A DNA stretch of 64,000 nucleotides from NCBI RefSeq assembly GCF_025699485.1, contig NZ_JANUXN010000002.1, positions 310,001 to 374,000 on the forward strand, given 5' to 3'. Positions 9,040 through 19,853 of the stretch are shown here, piece by piece; the first letter of the stretch is position 1, and each line of letters starts with the position of its first letter. A program made the position numbers and the translations under genes. The notes below the pieces were generated by a model. The model did not search any database. It saw nothing but the letters and a program-made list of their open reading frames with translations, and was not told the origin of the DNA. The stretch comes from Thauera carbonicopians. Its GTDB lineage: Bacteria; Pseudomonadota; Gammaproteobacteria; Burkholderiales; Rhodocyclaceae.

Positions 9040-10632
9040 TCAGGTTCGGCGCTTGCGTGGTGGACGCAGGATGGTTTCGCGCGCCCGCGGCAGCAGATCC
9101 GGATAGTCGCGCGAGTGGTGCAGACCGCGGCTTTCCTTGCGCTTGAGCGCGCAGGAGACGATCAGGTCGGCGGTGACCACCAGGTTGCGCAGCTCGATGA
9201 GGTCGTTGGTGACGCGGAAGTTCGAGTAGAACTCGTGGATTTCGCGCGCCAGCAGGCGAATGCGATGTTGTGCCCGCTTCAGCCGCTTGGTGGTGCGGAC
9301 GATGCCGACGTAGTCCCACATCGCGCGGCGAAGTTCCGCCCAGTTGTGCGAGATCACGACTTCCTCGTCGGCATCGGTGACGCGGCTCTCGTCCCAGTCG
9401 GGCAGTACCGGGGCGGGGCGCTTCGGCTTCGCCAGGATGTCGTTCGCCGCCGCTTCGCCATAGACCAGGCATTCGAGCAGGGAATTGCTCGCCAGGCGGT
9501 TGGCGCCATGTAGGCCGGTGTGGGCCGACTCGCCCACCGAGTACAGGCCGGGTACGTCGGTGCGCGCCGCCAGGTCGGTGACGATGCCGCCGCAGGAATA
9601 GTGCGCGGCAGGGACGACCGGGATCGGCTCGCGGGTGATGTCGATGCCGAGCTCCAGGCAGCGCGCGTAGATGTTGGGAAAGTGCGAGCGCAGCCATTCG
9701 GTCGGCTTGTAGCTGATGTCCAGATACACGCAGTCGAGGCCGCGCTTCTTCATCTCGAAGTCGATCGCACGGGCGACGATGTCGCGCGGCGCGAGTTCTT
9801 CGCGCGGATCGTGCTCGGGCATGAAGCGTGTGCCGTCGGGCAGCTTGAGCAGGCCGCCTTCGCCGCGCACGGCTTCGGAGATCAGGAAGGACTTGGCCTG
9901 CGGATGGTAGAGGCAGGTCGGGTGGAACTGGATGAATTCCATGTTCGCCACCCGGCAGCCGGCACGCCAGGCCATCGCCACGCCATCGCCGGTGGCGACG
10001 TCGGGGTTGGTCGTGAACAGATAGACCTTGCCGGTGCCGCCGGTCGCCAGCACGGTGTTGCGCGCGGCGAAGGTCACCACCTTGCCGGCTTCGATGTCGA
10101 GCACGTAGGCGCCGAGGCAGCCTTCGTCCGGCTGGCCGATCTTGTCGCCGAGCACCAGGTCGACGGCGATGTGATGCTCGAAGATGTCGATGTTCGGGTG
10201 TGCCCGTACCTGGGCGGACAGCGTCGATTGCACCGCGGCGCCGGTGGCGTCGGCGGCGTGGATGATGCGCCGGTGCGAGTGGCCGCCTTCGCGGGTCAGG
10301 TGATAGCCCAGTTGGGAGTCGGCCTCGCGGGTGAAGGGCACGCCGCGGTCGATCAGCCATTCGATGGCGCGCTTGCCGTTCTCGACGACGAAGCGGGTGG
10401 CTTCGGGGTCGCACAGGCCGGCGCCGGCGGTGAAGGTATCCTGGACGTGGGCTTCGATGCTGTCGGCGGTGTCGAGCACCGCGGCGATGCCGCCCTGGGC
10501 CCAGTTGCTGGCACTGTCGGACAGTTCGCGCTTGGTGACGAGGGCGACACGCCGGCTGTCGGCGAGCCTGAGGGCCATGGACTGGCCTGCCGCACCGCTG
10601 CCGAGGATGAGTACGTCGTACTGTTTCAGCAA
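9040..10632 (-). CDS. nadB: L-aspartate oxidase NadB
   Basis: FAD-dependent oxidation of L-aspartate to iminoaspartate, first step of NAD synthesis. The N-terminal FAD motif is [26 protein letters not shown]-like ([10 protein letters not shown]) and [13 protein letters not shown] are family motifs. No ATG fits the usual N-terminus. TTG at 10632 gives the expected 530 aa and lies about 27 bases downstream of a TATATT -10-like element (10671-10666), while a longer reading from 10740 would cross it. It is divergent from rpoE, the usual arrangement. Confidence 0.93.
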   Translation of the reverse strand: MLKQYDVLILGSGAAGQSMALRLADSRRVALVTKRELSDSASNWAQGGIAAVLDTADSIEAHVQDTFTAGAGLCDPEATRFVVENGKRAIEWLIDRGVPFTREADSQLGYHLTREGGHSHRRIIHAADATGAAVQSTLSAQVRAHPNIDIFEHHIAVDLVLGDKIGQPDEGCLGAYVLDIEAGKVVTFAARNTVLATGGTGKVYLFTTNPDVATGDGVAMAWRAGCRVANMEFIQFHPTCLYHPQAKSFLISEAVRGEGGLLKLPDGTRFMPEHDPREELAPRDIVARAIDFEMKKRGLDCVYLDISYKPTEWLRSHFPNIYARCLELGIDITREPIPVVPAAHYSCGGIVTDLAARTDVPGLYSVGESAHTGLHGANRLASNSLLECLVYGEAAANDILAKPKRPAPVLPDWDESRVTDADEEVVISHNWAELRRAMWDYVGIVRTTKRLKRAQHRIRLLAREIHEFYSNFRVTNDLIELRNLVVTADLIVSCALKRKESRGLHHSRDYPDLLPRARETILRPPRKRRT

Positions 10633-10784
10633 GATGTCGCTCGCGCTCAAGGGAAAGGGCAAAAATATAGCACGTGGTGTGCTGTTCAAGGGCGTGCCGG
10701 CGCCCGGCAGGCAGCCGGCCGAATCGCCCGTGCGGCGCATGAACTAATCCCAGGGTGCCGTGTCTGTCCCTGTGTCTTCGATCT

Positions 10785-10814
10785 TTGGTGAGAGCAGGGG
10801 TGCTCGCTTATAAT
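10785..10814 (+). promoter_or_regulatory. Housekeeping-type promoter of rpoE operon
   Basis: A perfect TATAAT (10809-10814) preceded at 18 bp by TTGGTG (10785-10790), 45 bp before the rpoE ATG. No clear sigma-E consensus (GGAACTT/TCTGA) was seen in the same gap. Confidence 0.5.
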
Positions 10815-10858
10815 CCGGCGGCTTTGTCATTCGAACATCCGGAAAGAACGAACACTCC

Positions 10859-11458
10859 ATGACCGATCGCGAAATCGATCAGCAACTCGTCGAGCGCGTG
10901 CAGCGCGGCGACAAGCAGGCTTTCGGCTTGCTGGTATCCAAGTACCAGCGCAAGCTGCATCGCCTGTTGTCGAGGTTGATCCGCGATCCAGCCGAAGTCG
11001 AAGATGTGGCGCAGGAAACCTTCATCAAGGCTTACCGTGCGCTGGGATCGTTCCGTGGGGACAGTGCGTTCTACACGTGGTTGTACCGCATCGGTATCAA
11101 CACCGCGAAGAACTACCTGGTCTCGCAGGGACGCAGGGCGCCGACTTCGACGAGTTTCGACTCGGAGGAGGCGGAGACCTTTGAAGACGGCGAGCAATTG
11201 CGCGACATCAATACGCCCGAACGGCTGCTGATGACCCGCCAGATTGGCGAAACCGTCGAAGATGCGATGGCGGCTCTCCCCGAGGAGCTGCGGACGGCCA
11301 TCATGTTGCGCGAACTCGAAGGCCTCAGTTACGAGGAGATCGCCAACATCATGGAATGTCCGATCGGTACGGTGCGCTCGCGGATCTTCCGTGCGCGCGA
11401 AGCGATTGCAGAACGCCTGCGGCCGTTGCTGGACACGGCCCCGGACAAACGTTGGTAG
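10859..11458 (+). CDS. rpoE: RNA polymerase sigma-E factor
   Basis: ECF sigma factor for envelope stress (AlgU/RpoE type), 199 aa. Region 2 is visible as VEDVAQETFIKAYRALGSF and FYTWLYRIGINTAKN; region 4 as LPEELRTAIMLRELEGLSYE with IANIMECPIGTVRSRIFRA as the helix-turn-helix. It heads the operon rpoE-rseA-rseB-rseC-mucD, whose products sense misfolded outer-membrane proteins and release this factor. Confidence 0.96.
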   Translation: MTDREIDQQLVERVQRGDKQAFGLLVSKYQRKLHRLLSRLIRDPAEVEDVAQETFIKAYRALGSFRGDSAFYTWLYRIGINTAKNYLVSQGRRAPTSTSFDSEEAETFEDGEQLRDINTPERLLMTRQIGETVEDAMAALPEELRTAIMLRELEGLSYEEIANIMECPIGTVRSRIFRAREAIAERLRPLLDTAPDKRW

Positions 11459-11467
11459 GGTGTAGGC

Positions 11468-12028
11468 ATGAAGGACAAATTGTCGGCGCTGATCGATGGC
11501 GACCTCGACGAGAACGCGATACGCCAGGTTTTCGACGGCTTGCGACGCGACACATCGCTGAGGAAGGATTGGGATGCGTACTGCCTGATCGGCGACGTCA
11601 TCCGCGGTGAGCAGGCCGGTTCGGCGGATTTCGTCGGGCGGGTCATGGCGGGTCTCGATGATGAACCCATCGTTTTCGCACCGGCAGCGTCCAAGGCGTC
11701 CGCCGCCCGGCGTAGCGTCGTGCGGACCCTGATGCCGATCGCGGCTTCGGTGATGGGGGTGGCTGCGGTGGGCGTGGTCGCAGCGACGCTCTACTCGCAG
11801 GACGCGGCCGGCCCCGCCGGCGTGGAACTGCAGCGGGTTGCGGCGCAGCCGCTCATCGCCAGCGTCGGCGCGCCTGCCGCGGCACCGCTTGCCGCAGGAA
11901 TCGAGCACGTGGCTGACGATCCCCTGCGCGAGTACGTTTTCGCCCATCAAGGTGTCAGCAGCGGACCGATGCCGGCCGGTGTGCAGTATGTGAGGACCGT
12001 CTCCGCATCGGCCGGAGCGGGCCGATGA
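11468..12028 (+). CDS. rseA: Anti-sigma-E factor RseA
   Basis: 186 aa inner-membrane anti-sigma factor. The N-terminal cytoplasmic domain MKDKLSALIDGDLDENAIRQ matches the RseA sigma-binding domain, one membrane helix (about 80-100) follows, and a short periplasmic domain is expected to bind RseB. It starts 9 bp after rpoE and overlaps rseB by 4 bp. Confidence 0.92.
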   Translation: MKDKLSALIDGDLDENAIRQVFDGLRRDTSLRKDWDAYCLIGDVIRGEQAGSADFVGRVMAGLDDEPIVFAPAASKASAARRSVVRTLMPIAASVMGVAAVGVVAATLYSQDAAGPAGVELQRVAAQPLIASVGAPAAAPLAAGIEHVADDPLREYVFAHQGVSSGPMPAGVQYVRTVSASAGAGR

Positions 12029-12993
12029 GGCGTCTGGCCGCCGTCTTCGGCGTCTGCGCCGCCTTGCTGCACCTTCCTGCCCTGGCCGAAGCGCCGGGCG
12101 ACCCGCTGTCCTGGATGGCACGCATCGCGTCGGCCGGGCAGCGGCTCAACTATGTCGGCACCTTCATGTACCAGTCCGGTACGCATGTCGAAACCTCGCG
12201 CATCGCGCATCGGGTGGATGGCGGCGTGGAGTACGAGCGCCTCGAGGCGCTGGACGGCAGCCCGCGCGAAGTGATCCGCAGAGGCATGGAAGTGCGCTGC
12301 ATGCTGCCGGACCAGAAGCTCGTCATCATCGACGAAGCCGCCAGCCGGCGTGCCTTTCCGGCGCGAATCCCGGCGTCGCCGGTCGGTCTCGCCGAAAGCT
12401 ATCGCATTCGCAAGGGTAGCGTCGTCCGCGTCGCCGGCATGGAAGCGCAGGCGCTGATTTTCGAACCGCGGGACGATCTGCGCTACGGCCATACACTGTG
12501 GGCGGAAGTCCAGTCGGGTCTGCTGCTGAAGGCGCGTACCGTCGATGAGCAGGGGCAACTGGTCGAGCAGTTCGTCTTCAGCGACGTGCGCATCGGTGGC
12601 GAAATCGGCGACGAACTGCTTGCGCCCCGTTTCCAGGACGTCGATGACTGGCGCTTCGTGAATGCGCGCGGCAGCGATCTGGCTCGTGCCGACAGCGGCT
12701 GGGCAGTGGCGGAAGAGGTGCCCGGCTATACGCTGACCTCGGTGATGCGCAGGCCGCTCGGCCCCGAACGCGGCCAGGCGGTCCACATGGTGTTCAGCGA
12801 CGGCCTGGCTTCGGTCTCTGTGTTCATCGAGCCGGTTGCCGATGGCGCCTCGATCGGCCTCGGGCCGCTGGCCAGCGGCGCCATCAATGTTTACAAGCGA
12901 TCGCTCGACGGGTATTTGATCACCGTGCTCGGCGAAGTCCCCGAGCGCGCGGTCAAGCGCATCGGCGACGCGATTCGACCCTCCGGGCAGTGA
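12025..12993 (+). CDS. rseB: Periplasmic sigma-E regulator RseB/MucB
   Basis: 322 aa. The signal peptide (MRRLAAVFGVCAALLHLPA, cleavage near ALA) is followed by the LolA-like N-terminal domain (LNYVGTFMYQSGTHVETSRI) and the C-terminal MucB domain (HMVFSDGLASVSVFIEP). It protects RseA from DegS-type proteolysis. ATGA overlap with rseA. Confidence 0.93.
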   Translation: MRRLAAVFGVCAALLHLPALAEAPGDPLSWMARIASAGQRLNYVGTFMYQSGTHVETSRIAHRVDGGVEYERLEALDGSPREVIRRGMEVRCMLPDQKLVIIDEAASRRAFPARIPASPVGLAESYRIRKGSVVRVAGMEAQALIFEPRDDLRYGHTLWAEVQSGLLLKARTVDEQGQLVEQFVFSDVRIGGEIGDELLAPRFQDVDDWRFVNARGSDLARADSGWAVAEEVPGYTLTSVMRRPLGPERGQAVHMVFSDGLASVSVFIEPVADGASIGLGPLASGAINVYKRSLDGYLITVLGEVPERAVKRIGDAIRPSGQ

Positions 12994-13490
12994 TGCAGGC
13001 CGTGGCGCAGGTGTTGCGCGTCGAGGCAGGGCGCGTTCGGCTGCGCGTGTCCGACGCGGGCGGCGGCTGCGGACGTTGCGACGAGCCGGGCGGATGCCGT
13101 TCGGTACAGATCACCCAGGCTTTCGGACGGCCCAGAGCCGAGTTCGTGCTGCCGACCCGGTTGAAGCTGGAGGTCGGCGACACCGTCCTCGTCAGCATTC
13201 CCGATGGCGCGCCACTGAAGGCTGCGATGGCGAGCTACGGGCTCGGCGCCGTCCTGCTGGTGGCAGGGGCTGCGCTCGGCAGCGTGGCTGCCGGACAAGG
13301 GAGCGCCGACCTCGGCGCAGCCTGTGGCGGTCTTGCCGGCCTGGCACTGGCGTTCGCCGTCAACCGCCTGTTGTTTCGCAGCCGCGGCTGGCGATCACAA
13401 CTGAGCATGGAATTGCTGCCCCAGCGAGGGCCGACCCATCAAACCGCATCGCAGGCCATGTGCCTGCAGTCGCTTCAGGACCCCCGATGA
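12993..13490 (+). CDS. rseC: RseC/MucC family protein
   Basis: Positive regulator of sigma-E, also linked to SoxR reduction. 165 aa, with a cysteine cluster (CGRCDEPGGC) in the N-terminal half and two membrane helices (about 83-125). ATG 12993 overlaps the rseB stop; GTG 12990 is an equally possible start. Its stop overlaps the mucD start. Confidence 0.85.
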   Translation: MQAVAQVLRVEAGRVRLRVSDAGGGCGRCDEPGGCRSVQITQAFGRPRAEFVLPTRLKLEVGDTVLVSIPDGAPLKAAMASYGLGAVLLVAGAALGSVAAGQGSADLGAACGGLAGLALAFAVNRLLFRSRGWRSQLSMELLPQRGPTHQTASQAMCLQSLQDPR

Positions 13491-14920
13491 GCTTCGTTGT
13501 CTTTCGCCGCAGTCTGGTTTTCGCTGCGGCTCTGCTGTTCGTACCGCTCGTGTCGGCAGCGAATCCTTCCGCGAGTCTGCCTGATTTCACTTCCCTGGTC
13601 GAAAAGCAGGGTGCGGCCGTGGTCAATATCAGCGCCATCCAGGTGCGCGGGGAACGGCCGCAATCGTCGATACCTTTCCCGGGGCTCGACGAGTCGGATC
13701 CGATGTTCGACTTCTTCCGCAAGTTCATCCCGCGCCGGCACGAATACCCGGGTGCCGACCCCGACAACCAGTCGCTGGGCTCGGGCTTCATCATCAGCGA
13801 CGACGGCTACATCCTGACCAACGCGCACGTCGTCGAGGAGGCGGAGGAGATCCTCGTCCGCCTCGCCGACAAGCGTGAATACACTGCCAGGGTGATCGGC
13901 GCCGACGTGCGCAGCGACGTCGCGCTGATCAAGATCGAAGCGAACGGCCTGCCGCACGTCGTGCTGGGCGATCCGGGCCGGCTGAAAGTGGGCGAATGGG
14001 TGGTGGCGATCGGTTCGCCCTTCGGTTTCGACCAGTCGGTGACGGCCGGCATCGTCAGCGCCAAGGGGCGTTCGCTGCCGGACGAGAACTTCGTGCCTTT
14101 CATCCAGACCGACGTGGCGATCAATCCGGGCAATTCCGGCGGTCCGCTGTTCAACCTCAGGGGCGAAGTCGTCGGCATCAACTCGCAGATCTACAGCCGC
14201 ACCGGCGGCTTCATGGGGCTGTCGTTCGCGATCCCGATCGATGTCGTGATGGACGTGCAGAATCAGTTGCGCACCAAGGGCCGGGTGCAGCGCGGCCGCA
14301 TCGGCGTGGCGATCCAGGAAGTGACGCGCGATCTTGCCGACGGCTTCGGCCTGCCGGGTGCGTCGGGCGCCCTGGTCAGCTCGGTCGAGCCCGGCGGGCC
14401 GGCCGCCAGGGCCGGGCTGCTGCAGGGCGACGTCATCGTGCGCTTCGCCGGTAAGGCGGTGGATGCGTCCAGCGACCTGCCGCGCATCGTCGCCGCGGTC
14501 CAGCCGGGCGAGAGTGCGGAGGTGGAGGTGTACCGCGACGGCAAGCCGACCACGCTCGAGGTGCAGGTCGGTGAATGGCAGGACCCGAAGGAGGCAACGG
14601 CTGCCAGCGCCGCGCCGCGCACGGCTCCGGCGGCGAACAAGCTCGGGCTTGCGCTGTCGGTGCCGACACCGGCGCAGCGGCGCGAGCGGGGCATCGAAGG
14701 CGGCCTCATCGTCGATCGTGTCCAGGGCGCGGCAGCCAGGGCCGAGATCCAGCAGGGCGACCTGATCCAGGCCATCGTGTTCGGCGGGCGCCAGATCAAG
14801 CTGACGTCGGTGGAAGAATTCAACCGCCTGATCGGCGGCGTGGAGCAGGGCCAGAAAGTGACCCTGCTGGTCATGCGCGGCGAAACCACCTCCTACGTCA
14901 GCCTGCGAGCAGGGAAATGA
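13487..14920 (+). CDS. mucD: Periplasmic serine protease DegP/MucD
   Basis: HtrA-family protease/chaperone, 477 aa. A signal peptide ending near VSAAN is followed by a trypsin-like domain with His in TNAHVVEEAE, Asp in DVRSDVALIKIE and Ser in NPGNSGGPLFN, and then two PDZ domains (about 275-365 and 385-475). It degrades misfolded envelope proteins. ATGA overlap with rseC places it last in the sigma-E operon proper. Confidence 0.95.
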   Translation: MSFVVFRRSLVFAAALLFVPLVSAANPSASLPDFTSLVEKQGAAVVNISAIQVRGERPQSSIPFPGLDESDPMFDFFRKFIPRRHEYPGADPDNQSLGSGFIISDDGYILTNAHVVEEAEEILVRLADKREYTARVIGADVRSDVALIKIEANGLPHVVLGDPGRLKVGEWVVAIGSPFGFDQSVTAGIVSAKGRSLPDENFVPFIQTDVAINPGNSGGPLFNLRGEVVGINSQIYSRTGGFMGLSFAIPIDVVMDVQNQLRTKGRVQRGRIGVAIQEVTRDLADGFGLPGASGALVSSVEPGGPAARAGLLQGDVIVRFAGKAVDASSDLPRIVAAVQPGESAEVEVYRDGKPTTLEVQVGEWQDPKEATAASAAPRTAPAANKLGLALSVPTPAQRRERGIEGGLIVDRVQGAAARAEIQQGDLIQAIVFGGRQIKLTSVEEFNRLIGGVEQGQKVTLLVMRGETTSYVSLRAGK

Positions 14921-15207
14921 GTGCGGCCGGCGCGGCCATGGCCGGCCAGTCCCGCACATTCACCGTCCTCAGCCGCGAGTGGTGCCACCTGTGCCACGAC
15001 CTCGTCGCGGCACTGGAGCCCATCGCAAAGGAATACGGCTGGGCGATCGAAGTCATCGACATCGACCAGCATCCCGAACTGGAGGAACGCTGGGACGAAC
15101 TCGTCCCGGTCCTGCTGGCAGGGGAGGCGGAACTCTGCCATTACCATCTGGACGAGGCGGCGGTGCGCGCTTACTGCGATGATTTTCCGCTAGAATCGCG
15201 GGCTTGA
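14917..15207 (+). CDS. Glutaredoxin-like thiol protein (DUF836 type)
   Basis: 96 aa thioredoxin-fold protein with a CHLC redox motif in [11 protein letters not shown]. The later [12 protein letters not shown] region and size match the glutaredoxin-like DUF836 family commonly found between mucD and lepA in betaproteobacteria. ATG 14917 overlaps the mucD stop; a second in-frame ATG follows seven codons later. The substrate is unknown. Confidence 0.8.
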   Translation: MSAAGAAMAGQSRTFTVLSREWCHLCHDLVAALEPIAKEYGWAIEVIDIDQHPELEERWDELVPVLLAGEAELCHYHLDEAAVRAYCDDFPLESRA

Positions 15208-15229
15208 CGACGCCAACCATTCCGAAAAC

Positions 15230-15251
15230 GGGTGCTGCAAGGCACCCTTTT
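15230..15251 (+). terminator. Weak hairpin with T-rich tail before lepA
   Basis: GGGTGC (15230-15235) pairs with GCACCC (15242-15247), followed by TTTTCGTTTCG, nine bases before the lepA start. It may end the sigma-E operon or act in the lepA leader; a TAGAAT at 15191 could be a -10 for lepA. Confidence 0.4.
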
Positions 15252-15259
15252 CGTTTCGC

Positions 15260-17056
15260 ATGAACCACATCAGAAATTTCTCCATCATCGCCCACATCGA
15301 CCACGGCAAATCGACCCTGGCCGACCGACTCATCCACTTCTGCGGCGGCCTGTCCGATCGCGAGATGGAGGCCCAGGTGCTCGACTCGATGGACATCGAG
15401 CGCGAGCGGGGCATCACGATCAAGGCGCAGACGGCTGCGCTGAGCTACAAGGCCAAGGACGGGCAGGTCTACAACCTGAACCTGATCGACACGCCGGGAC
15501 ACGTCGATTTTTCCTACGAGGTCAGCCGCTCGCTCGCCGCCTGCGAGGGCGCGCTGCTGGTGGTCGACGCCTCGCAGGGCGTCGAGGCGCAGACGGTGGC
15601 GAACTGCTACACCGCGCTCGACCTGGACGTCGAAGTGGTGCCGGTGCTGAACAAGATCGACCTGCCGGCGGCCGATCCCGACAATGCGCGCAGCGAGATC
15701 GAGGACGTCATCGGTGTGGATGCTTCCGAGGCCATCCTGTGCTCGGCCAAGACCGGCCTGGGCGTGGAGGACGTGCTCGAAGCCATCGTCGCGCGGGTGC
15801 CTGTGCCCAAGGGCGACATCGACGGACCGCTGAAGGCACTGATCATCGATTCCTGGTTCGACAACTACGTCGGCGTGGTGATGCTGGTGCGGGTGATCGA
15901 CGGCGTGCTCAAGCCCAAGGACCGCATTCTGCTGATGTCGACCGGCGCGCAGTATCCCTGCGACCAGGTCGGTGTGTTCACGCCGCGCTCGGTCGCGCGC
16001 GACCAGCTTTGCGCGGGCGAGGTGGGCTTCATCATCGCCGGCATCAAGGAGCTGGAAGCCGCCAAGGTCGGCGACACGGTGACGCTGGCGAACCGCAAGG
16101 CCGCCGAGCCGCTGCCCGGCTTCAAGGAAATCAAGCCGCAGGTGTTCGCCGGGCTGTATCCGGTCGAGTCGTCCGAATACGACCAGTTGCGCGATTCGCT
16201 CGAGAAGCTGCGGCTCAACGACGCTTCGCTGCAGTTCGAGCCGGAAGTGTCGCAGGCGCTGGGCTTCGGCTTCCGCTGCGGTTTCCTCGGCCTGCTGCAC
16301 ATGGACATCGTGCAGGAGCGGCTGGAGCGCGAGTTCGACATGGACCTGATCACCACCGCGCCGACGGTAGTGTACGAAGTGGTGCTGAACGACGGTTCGG
16401 TGATCCACGTCGAGAACCCGGCCAAGCTGCCCGATTCGGGCAAGTATCAGGAAATCCGCGAACCGATCATCACCGCCACGATCTTCCTGCCGCAGGACTA
16501 CGTCGGTCCGGTGATCACGCTGTGCAACCAGAAGCGCGGCAACCAGGTCGACATGCGCTACCACGGCCGCCAGGTGCAGCTGATCTACGAACTGCCGATG
16601 AACGAAGTCGTGATGGACTTCTTCGACAAGCTGAAATCGGTGTCGCGCGGCTACGCTTCGCTCGACTACGATTTCAAGGAGTACCGCACGGCCGACCTGG
16701 TCAAGCTCGACCTGATGGTCGGCGGCGAGAAGGTCGATGCGCTGTCGGTGATCGTGCACCGCGCCAGCGCGCAGTACCGCGGCCGCGAACTGGCCGCCAA
16801 GCTGCGCGGCCTGATCCCGCGCCAGATGTTCGACGTGCCGGTGCAGGCCGCGATCGGCGCCCACATCATCGCCCGCGAGACGATCAAGGCCTTGCGCAAG
16901 AACGTGCTCGCCAAGTGCTACGGCGGCGACATCACGCGCAAGAAGAAACTGCTCGAGAAGCAGAAGGAAGGCAAGAAGCGCATGAAGCAGGTCGGCAACG
17001 TCGAGATTCCCCAGGAGGCCTTCCTGGCGGTGCTGCGCACCGACGAAGGCAAGTGA
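15260..17056 (+). CDS. lepA: Elongation factor 4 (LepA)
   Basis: 598 aa translational GTPase acting on stalled ribosomes. G1 is [16 protein letters not shown]3 is DTPGHVDF, G4 is NKIDLP. The LepA-specific C-terminal domain contains [20 protein letters not shown]. Normal length. It heads the operon with lepB, a DUF4845 gene, rnc and era. Confidence 0.97.
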   Translation: MNHIRNFSIIAHIDHGKSTLADRLIHFCGGLSDREMEAQVLDSMDIERERGITIKAQTAALSYKAKDGQVYNLNLIDTPGHVDFSYEVSRSLAACEGALLVVDASQGVEAQTVANCYTALDLDVEVVPVLNKIDLPAADPDNARSEIEDVIGVDASEAILCSAKTGLGVEDVLEAIVARVPVPKGDIDGPLKALIIDSWFDNYVGVVMLVRVIDGVLKPKDRILLMSTGAQYPCDQVGVFTPRSVARDQLCAGEVGFIIAGIKELEAAKVGDTVTLANRKAAEPLPGFKEIKPQVFAGLYPVESSEYDQLRDSLEKLRLNDASLQFEPEVSQALGFGFRCGFLGLLHMDIVQERLEREFDMDLITTAPTVVYEVVLNDGSVIHVENPAKLPDSGKYQEIREPIITATIFLPQDYVGPVITLCNQKRGNQVDMRYHGRQVQLIYELPMNEVVMDFFDKLKSVSRGYASLDYDFKEYRTADLVKLDLMVGGEKVDALSVIVHRASAQYRGRELAAKLRGLIPRQMFDVPVQAAIGAHIIARETIKALRKNVLAKCYGGDITRKKKLLEKQKEGKKRMKQVGNVEIPQEAFLAVLRTDEGK

Positions 17057-17066
17057 CGGACAACAC

Positions 17067-17855
17067 ATGAATTTCGCCCTCATCCTTTTCCTGCTGCTGG
17101 TCGTCAGCGGCGTCCTGTGGTTCTTCGATCGCTTTCATGCCCGCAAGCAGCGCCCCGCCAACGCACCGGCGCCGTGGTGGGTCGAGTACGGCGCCAGCTT
17201 CTTCCCGGTGATCCTGATCGTGTTCGGCCTGCGTTCCTTCGTCGTCGAGCCGTTCAAGATTCCGTCCGGCTCGATGATCCCGACCCTGCTGGTGGGCGAC
17301 TTCATCCTGGTCAACAAATGGACCTACGGCATCCGCCTGCCGGTGATCAACAAGAAGGTCATCGACGTCAACCTGCCGCAGCGCGGCGACGTGATGGTGT
17401 TCCGCTACCCGGCCGATCCCTCGCTGGACTACATCAAGCGCGTCGTCGGCCTGCCGGGCGATCGCGTCGAATACCTCGACAAGCGGCTGACGATCAACGG
17501 CGAGGCTGTGCCCGTCGCCGAGACGGGCAGCTACCTGCATCCTGACCGGTTGTACTACTCGCCGCAATTCACCGAGAAGCTGGGCGCGGTCGAGCATTCG
17601 CTGCTGATCGAACGCGACGCGCCGGCCCATATCCCGCAGGTGATGAACTTCCCGCAGCGCGAGAACTGCACCTACACCAACCGCGGCGTGGCCTGCACCG
17701 TGCCGGCGGGGCATTATTTCGTGCTCGGCGACAATCGCGACGCCAGTGCCGACAGCCGGGTATGGGGCTTCGTGCCGGAAGAGAACATCGTCGGCAAGGC
17801 CTTCTTCATCTGGTTCAACTTCAACGACATGAAGCGTATCGGCAGCTTCCACTGA
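17067..17855 (+). CDS. lepB: Signal peptidase I
   Basis: 262 aa membrane protease that removes Sec/Tat signal peptides. Two N-terminal hydrophobic segments (about 2-18 and 46-60) precede the catalytic Ser in IPSGSMIPTLLVGD and the Lys in YIKRVVGLPGDRVEY; the box E motif GDNRDASADSR is also present. It lies 10 bp after lepA. Confidence 0.96.
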   Translation: MNFALILFLLLVVSGVLWFFDRFHARKQRPANAPAPWWVEYGASFFPVILIVFGLRSFVVEPFKIPSGSMIPTLLVGDFILVNKWTYGIRLPVINKKVIDVNLPQRGDVMVFRYPADPSLDYIKRVVGLPGDRVEYLDKRLTINGEAVPVAETGSYLHPDRLYYSPQFTEKLGAVEHSLLIERDAPAHIPQVMNFPQRENCTYTNRGVACTVPAGHYFVLGDNRDASADSRVWGFVPEENIVGKAFFIWFNFNDMKRIGSFH

Positions 17856-17866
17856 GGGAGACGGGC

Positions 17867-18229
17867 ATGGGCTTGAAACATCAACGCGGCGTGAGCCTGA
17901 TCGGCGTGCTGCTGTTCGGGGCCATCGGCGTGTTCGTGCTGCTGATGGTTTTCCGCACGGTACCGGCGATCACCGAATACATGGCGATCCAGCGCATCGT
18001 CGGCGTGCTCGCCACCGAGGGCGACAATGGCGCGAGCCCGGCCGAACTGCGGCAGAGCTTCAGCCGCCGCGCCGAGGTCGACGACGTGTCGTCGGTGATC
18101 GCGACGGACCTCGACATCGCCAAGGAAGGCAACCAGACCGTCATCGAAGTCGATTACGAGCGCGTGGTGCCGATGGTGGCCAATGTCAGCCTGCTGATCG
18201 AGTTCCACGTCAGCAGCAAGGCGCGTTGA
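17867..18229 (+). CDS. DUF4845 single-pass membrane protein
   Basis: 120 aa with a short N-terminal pilin-like segment ([20 protein letters not shown], about residues 6-25) and a small soluble domain. Genes of this family regularly lie between lepB and rnc in beta- and gammaproteobacteria. Function unknown; the type IV pilin-like N-terminus lacks the conserved Glu5. A GAGGGAGACGGG tract precedes ATG 17867. Confidence 0.8.
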   Translation: MGLKHQRGVSLIGVLLFGAIGVFVLLMVFRTVPAITEYMAIQRIVGVLATEGDNGASPAELRQSFSRRAEVDDVSSVIATDLDIAKEGNQTVIEVDYERVVPMVANVSLLIEFHVSSKAR

Positions 18230-18233
18230 CCGC

Positions 18234-18905
18234 ATGACGCTGGAAACCTTGCAGAACCGGCTGGGTCATCGTTTCGCCGACACCAGGCTGCTGACCGAAG
18301 CGCTGACGCACCGCAGCTTCGGCCAGCCCAACAACGAGCGCTTCGAGTTCCTCGGCGACAGCATCCTCAACTGCGTGATGTCGATGGCGCTGTTCGCCCG
18401 CTTCGAGCAACTGCGCGAAGGCGAGCTGTCGCGGGTGCGCGCCTCGCTGGTGCGGCAGGACGCGTTGTACCGCATCGCACGCGAGCTCGATCTCGGCGAC
18501 GCCCTGCGCCTCGGCGAAGGCGAACTGAAGTCCGGCGGCGCCAGCCGGCCGTCGATCCTGGCCGATGCGCTCGAAGCGGTATTCGCCGCAGTGTTCCTCG
18601 ACGGCGGCTTCGACGCCGCCAAAGCGGTCATCGACCGCCTCTACGTGCCGCTGCTGGCCGAAGTCGACCCGCGCCGGCCGAACAAGGATGCCAAGACAGC
18701 CTTGCAGGAATGGCTGCAGGCGCGCAAGGTTGCGCTGCCGACCTACGTGATGGTGCAGGCGCTCGGCGACGCGCATGCGCAGGAATTCGAAGTGGCGTGC
18801 GAAGTGCCGAAGTTCGGCATCCGCACGCTCGGCCGCGGCCCCAGCCGCCGCATTGCGGAGCAGCAGTCGGCCGAGCTCGCACTGACAGCCTTGAGGGCGA
18901 AATGA
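18234..18905 (+). CDS. rnc: Ribonuclease III
   Basis: Double-strand-specific RNase processing rRNA and structured mRNA. The catalytic signature [13 protein letters not shown] lies near residue 40, and the C-terminal dsRNA-binding domain begins around 150 ([11 protein letters not shown]). 223 aa. The stop overlaps the era start. Confidence 0.96.
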   Translation: MTLETLQNRLGHRFADTRLLTEALTHRSFGQPNNERFEFLGDSILNCVMSMALFARFEQLREGELSRVRASLVRQDALYRIARELDLGDALRLGEGELKSGGASRPSILADALEAVFAAVFLDGGFDAAKAVIDRLYVPLLAEVDPRRPNKDAKTALQEWLQARKVALPTYVMVQALGDAHAQEFEVACEVPKFGIRTLGRGPSRRIAEQQSAELALTALRAK

Positions 18906-19837
18906 ACGAACAGCAACACGATCAGGGCCGACAAGAGGAAGGGCAACAGGCGGGGGGTAGTTTCCGCACCGGCTTCGTCGCCATCGTCGGCCGCCCCAAC
19001 GTCGGCAAATCGACCCTGCTCAATCGCCTGATCGGGCAGAAGATCAGCATCGTCTCCAGCAAGGCGCAGACCACCCGTCACCGCGTCACCGGCATCCTCA
19101 CCGAAGCCGATGCGCAGTTCGTCTTCGTCGACACGCCCGGTTTCCAGACCCATCACCGCAATGCGCTGAACCGCTCGATGAACCGCACCGTATCGCAGGT
19201 GCTGGCCGACGTCGACCTGGTGTTCTTCGTCATCGAGGCCGGCCGCTTCAGCGACGACGACCGCAAGGTGCTGTCGGTGATTCCCGGAGAATCCAAGGTG
19301 ATCCTGGTCATCAACAAGGTCGACCAGTTGAAGGACAAGGCCCGTCTGCTGCCCTTCATCGACGAAGTACGTCAGTTGCGCGACTTCACCGAGATCGTGC
19401 CGCTGTCGGCGGAGAAGGGCCGCAACGTAGCCGAGCTGATCAAGGCCGCCACGCCGCTGCTGCCGACTGGTGCGCCGATGTACGAGGAAGACGAGATCAC
19501 CGACCGCAGCGAGCGCTTCCTCGCCTCCGAATTCCTCCGCGAAAAGCTCTTCCGCCTGCTCGGTGACGAGCTGCCTTACGGCATCGCCGTCGAGATCGAG
19601 AAGTTCGAGGTCGAAGGCCGGCTGCGCCGCATCCATGCGGCGGTGATCGTCGACAAGCCGGGTCACAAGGCGATGGTGATCGGCCGCGGCGGCGAAAGGC
19701 TCAAGCGCATCTCGTCCGAAGCCCGTGTCGAGCTCGAGAAGCTGTTCGACGGCAAGGTCTTCCTCGAAGTCTGGGTCAAGGTCAAGAGCGGCTGGGCCGA
19801 CGACGAGCGTGCGCTGAAGAGCCTCGGCTACGAGTAG
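18902..19837 (+). CDS. era: GTPase Era
   Basis: Ribosome assembly GTPase binding the 3' end of 16S rRNA. G1 [13 protein letters not shown]3 DTPGF, G4 NKVDQ, and a C-terminal KH domain with [12 protein letters not shown]. 311 aa, with a charged Gln-rich N-terminal extension of about 20 aa before the G domain, longer than E. coli Era. ATG 18902 overlaps rnc. Confidence 0.96.
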   Translation: MNEQQHDQGRQEEGQQAGGSFRTGFVAIVGRPNVGKSTLLNRLIGQKISIVSSKAQTTRHRVTGILTEADAQFVFVDTPGFQTHHRNALNRSMNRTVSQVLADVDLVFFVIEAGRFSDDDRKVLSVIPGESKVILVINKVDQLKDKARLLPFIDEVRQLRDFTEIVPLSAEKGRNVAELIKAATPLLPTGAPMYEEDEITDRSERFLASEFLREKLFRLLGDELPYGIAVEIEKFEVEGRLRRIHAAVIVDKPGHKAMVIGRGGERLKRISSEARVELEKLFDGKVFLEVWVKVKSGWADDERALKSLGYE

Positions 19838-19853
19838 CCGGCGGCGATCGCTG

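Noticed and set aside
10633-10740. ATG 10740 as the nadB start
   Set aside because: Would add 36 atypical residues and place the coding start upstream of a likely -10 element.
15187-15200. TAGAAT as a full lepA promoter
   Set aside because: No acceptable -35 at 16-18 bp; kept only as a comment under the hairpin entry.
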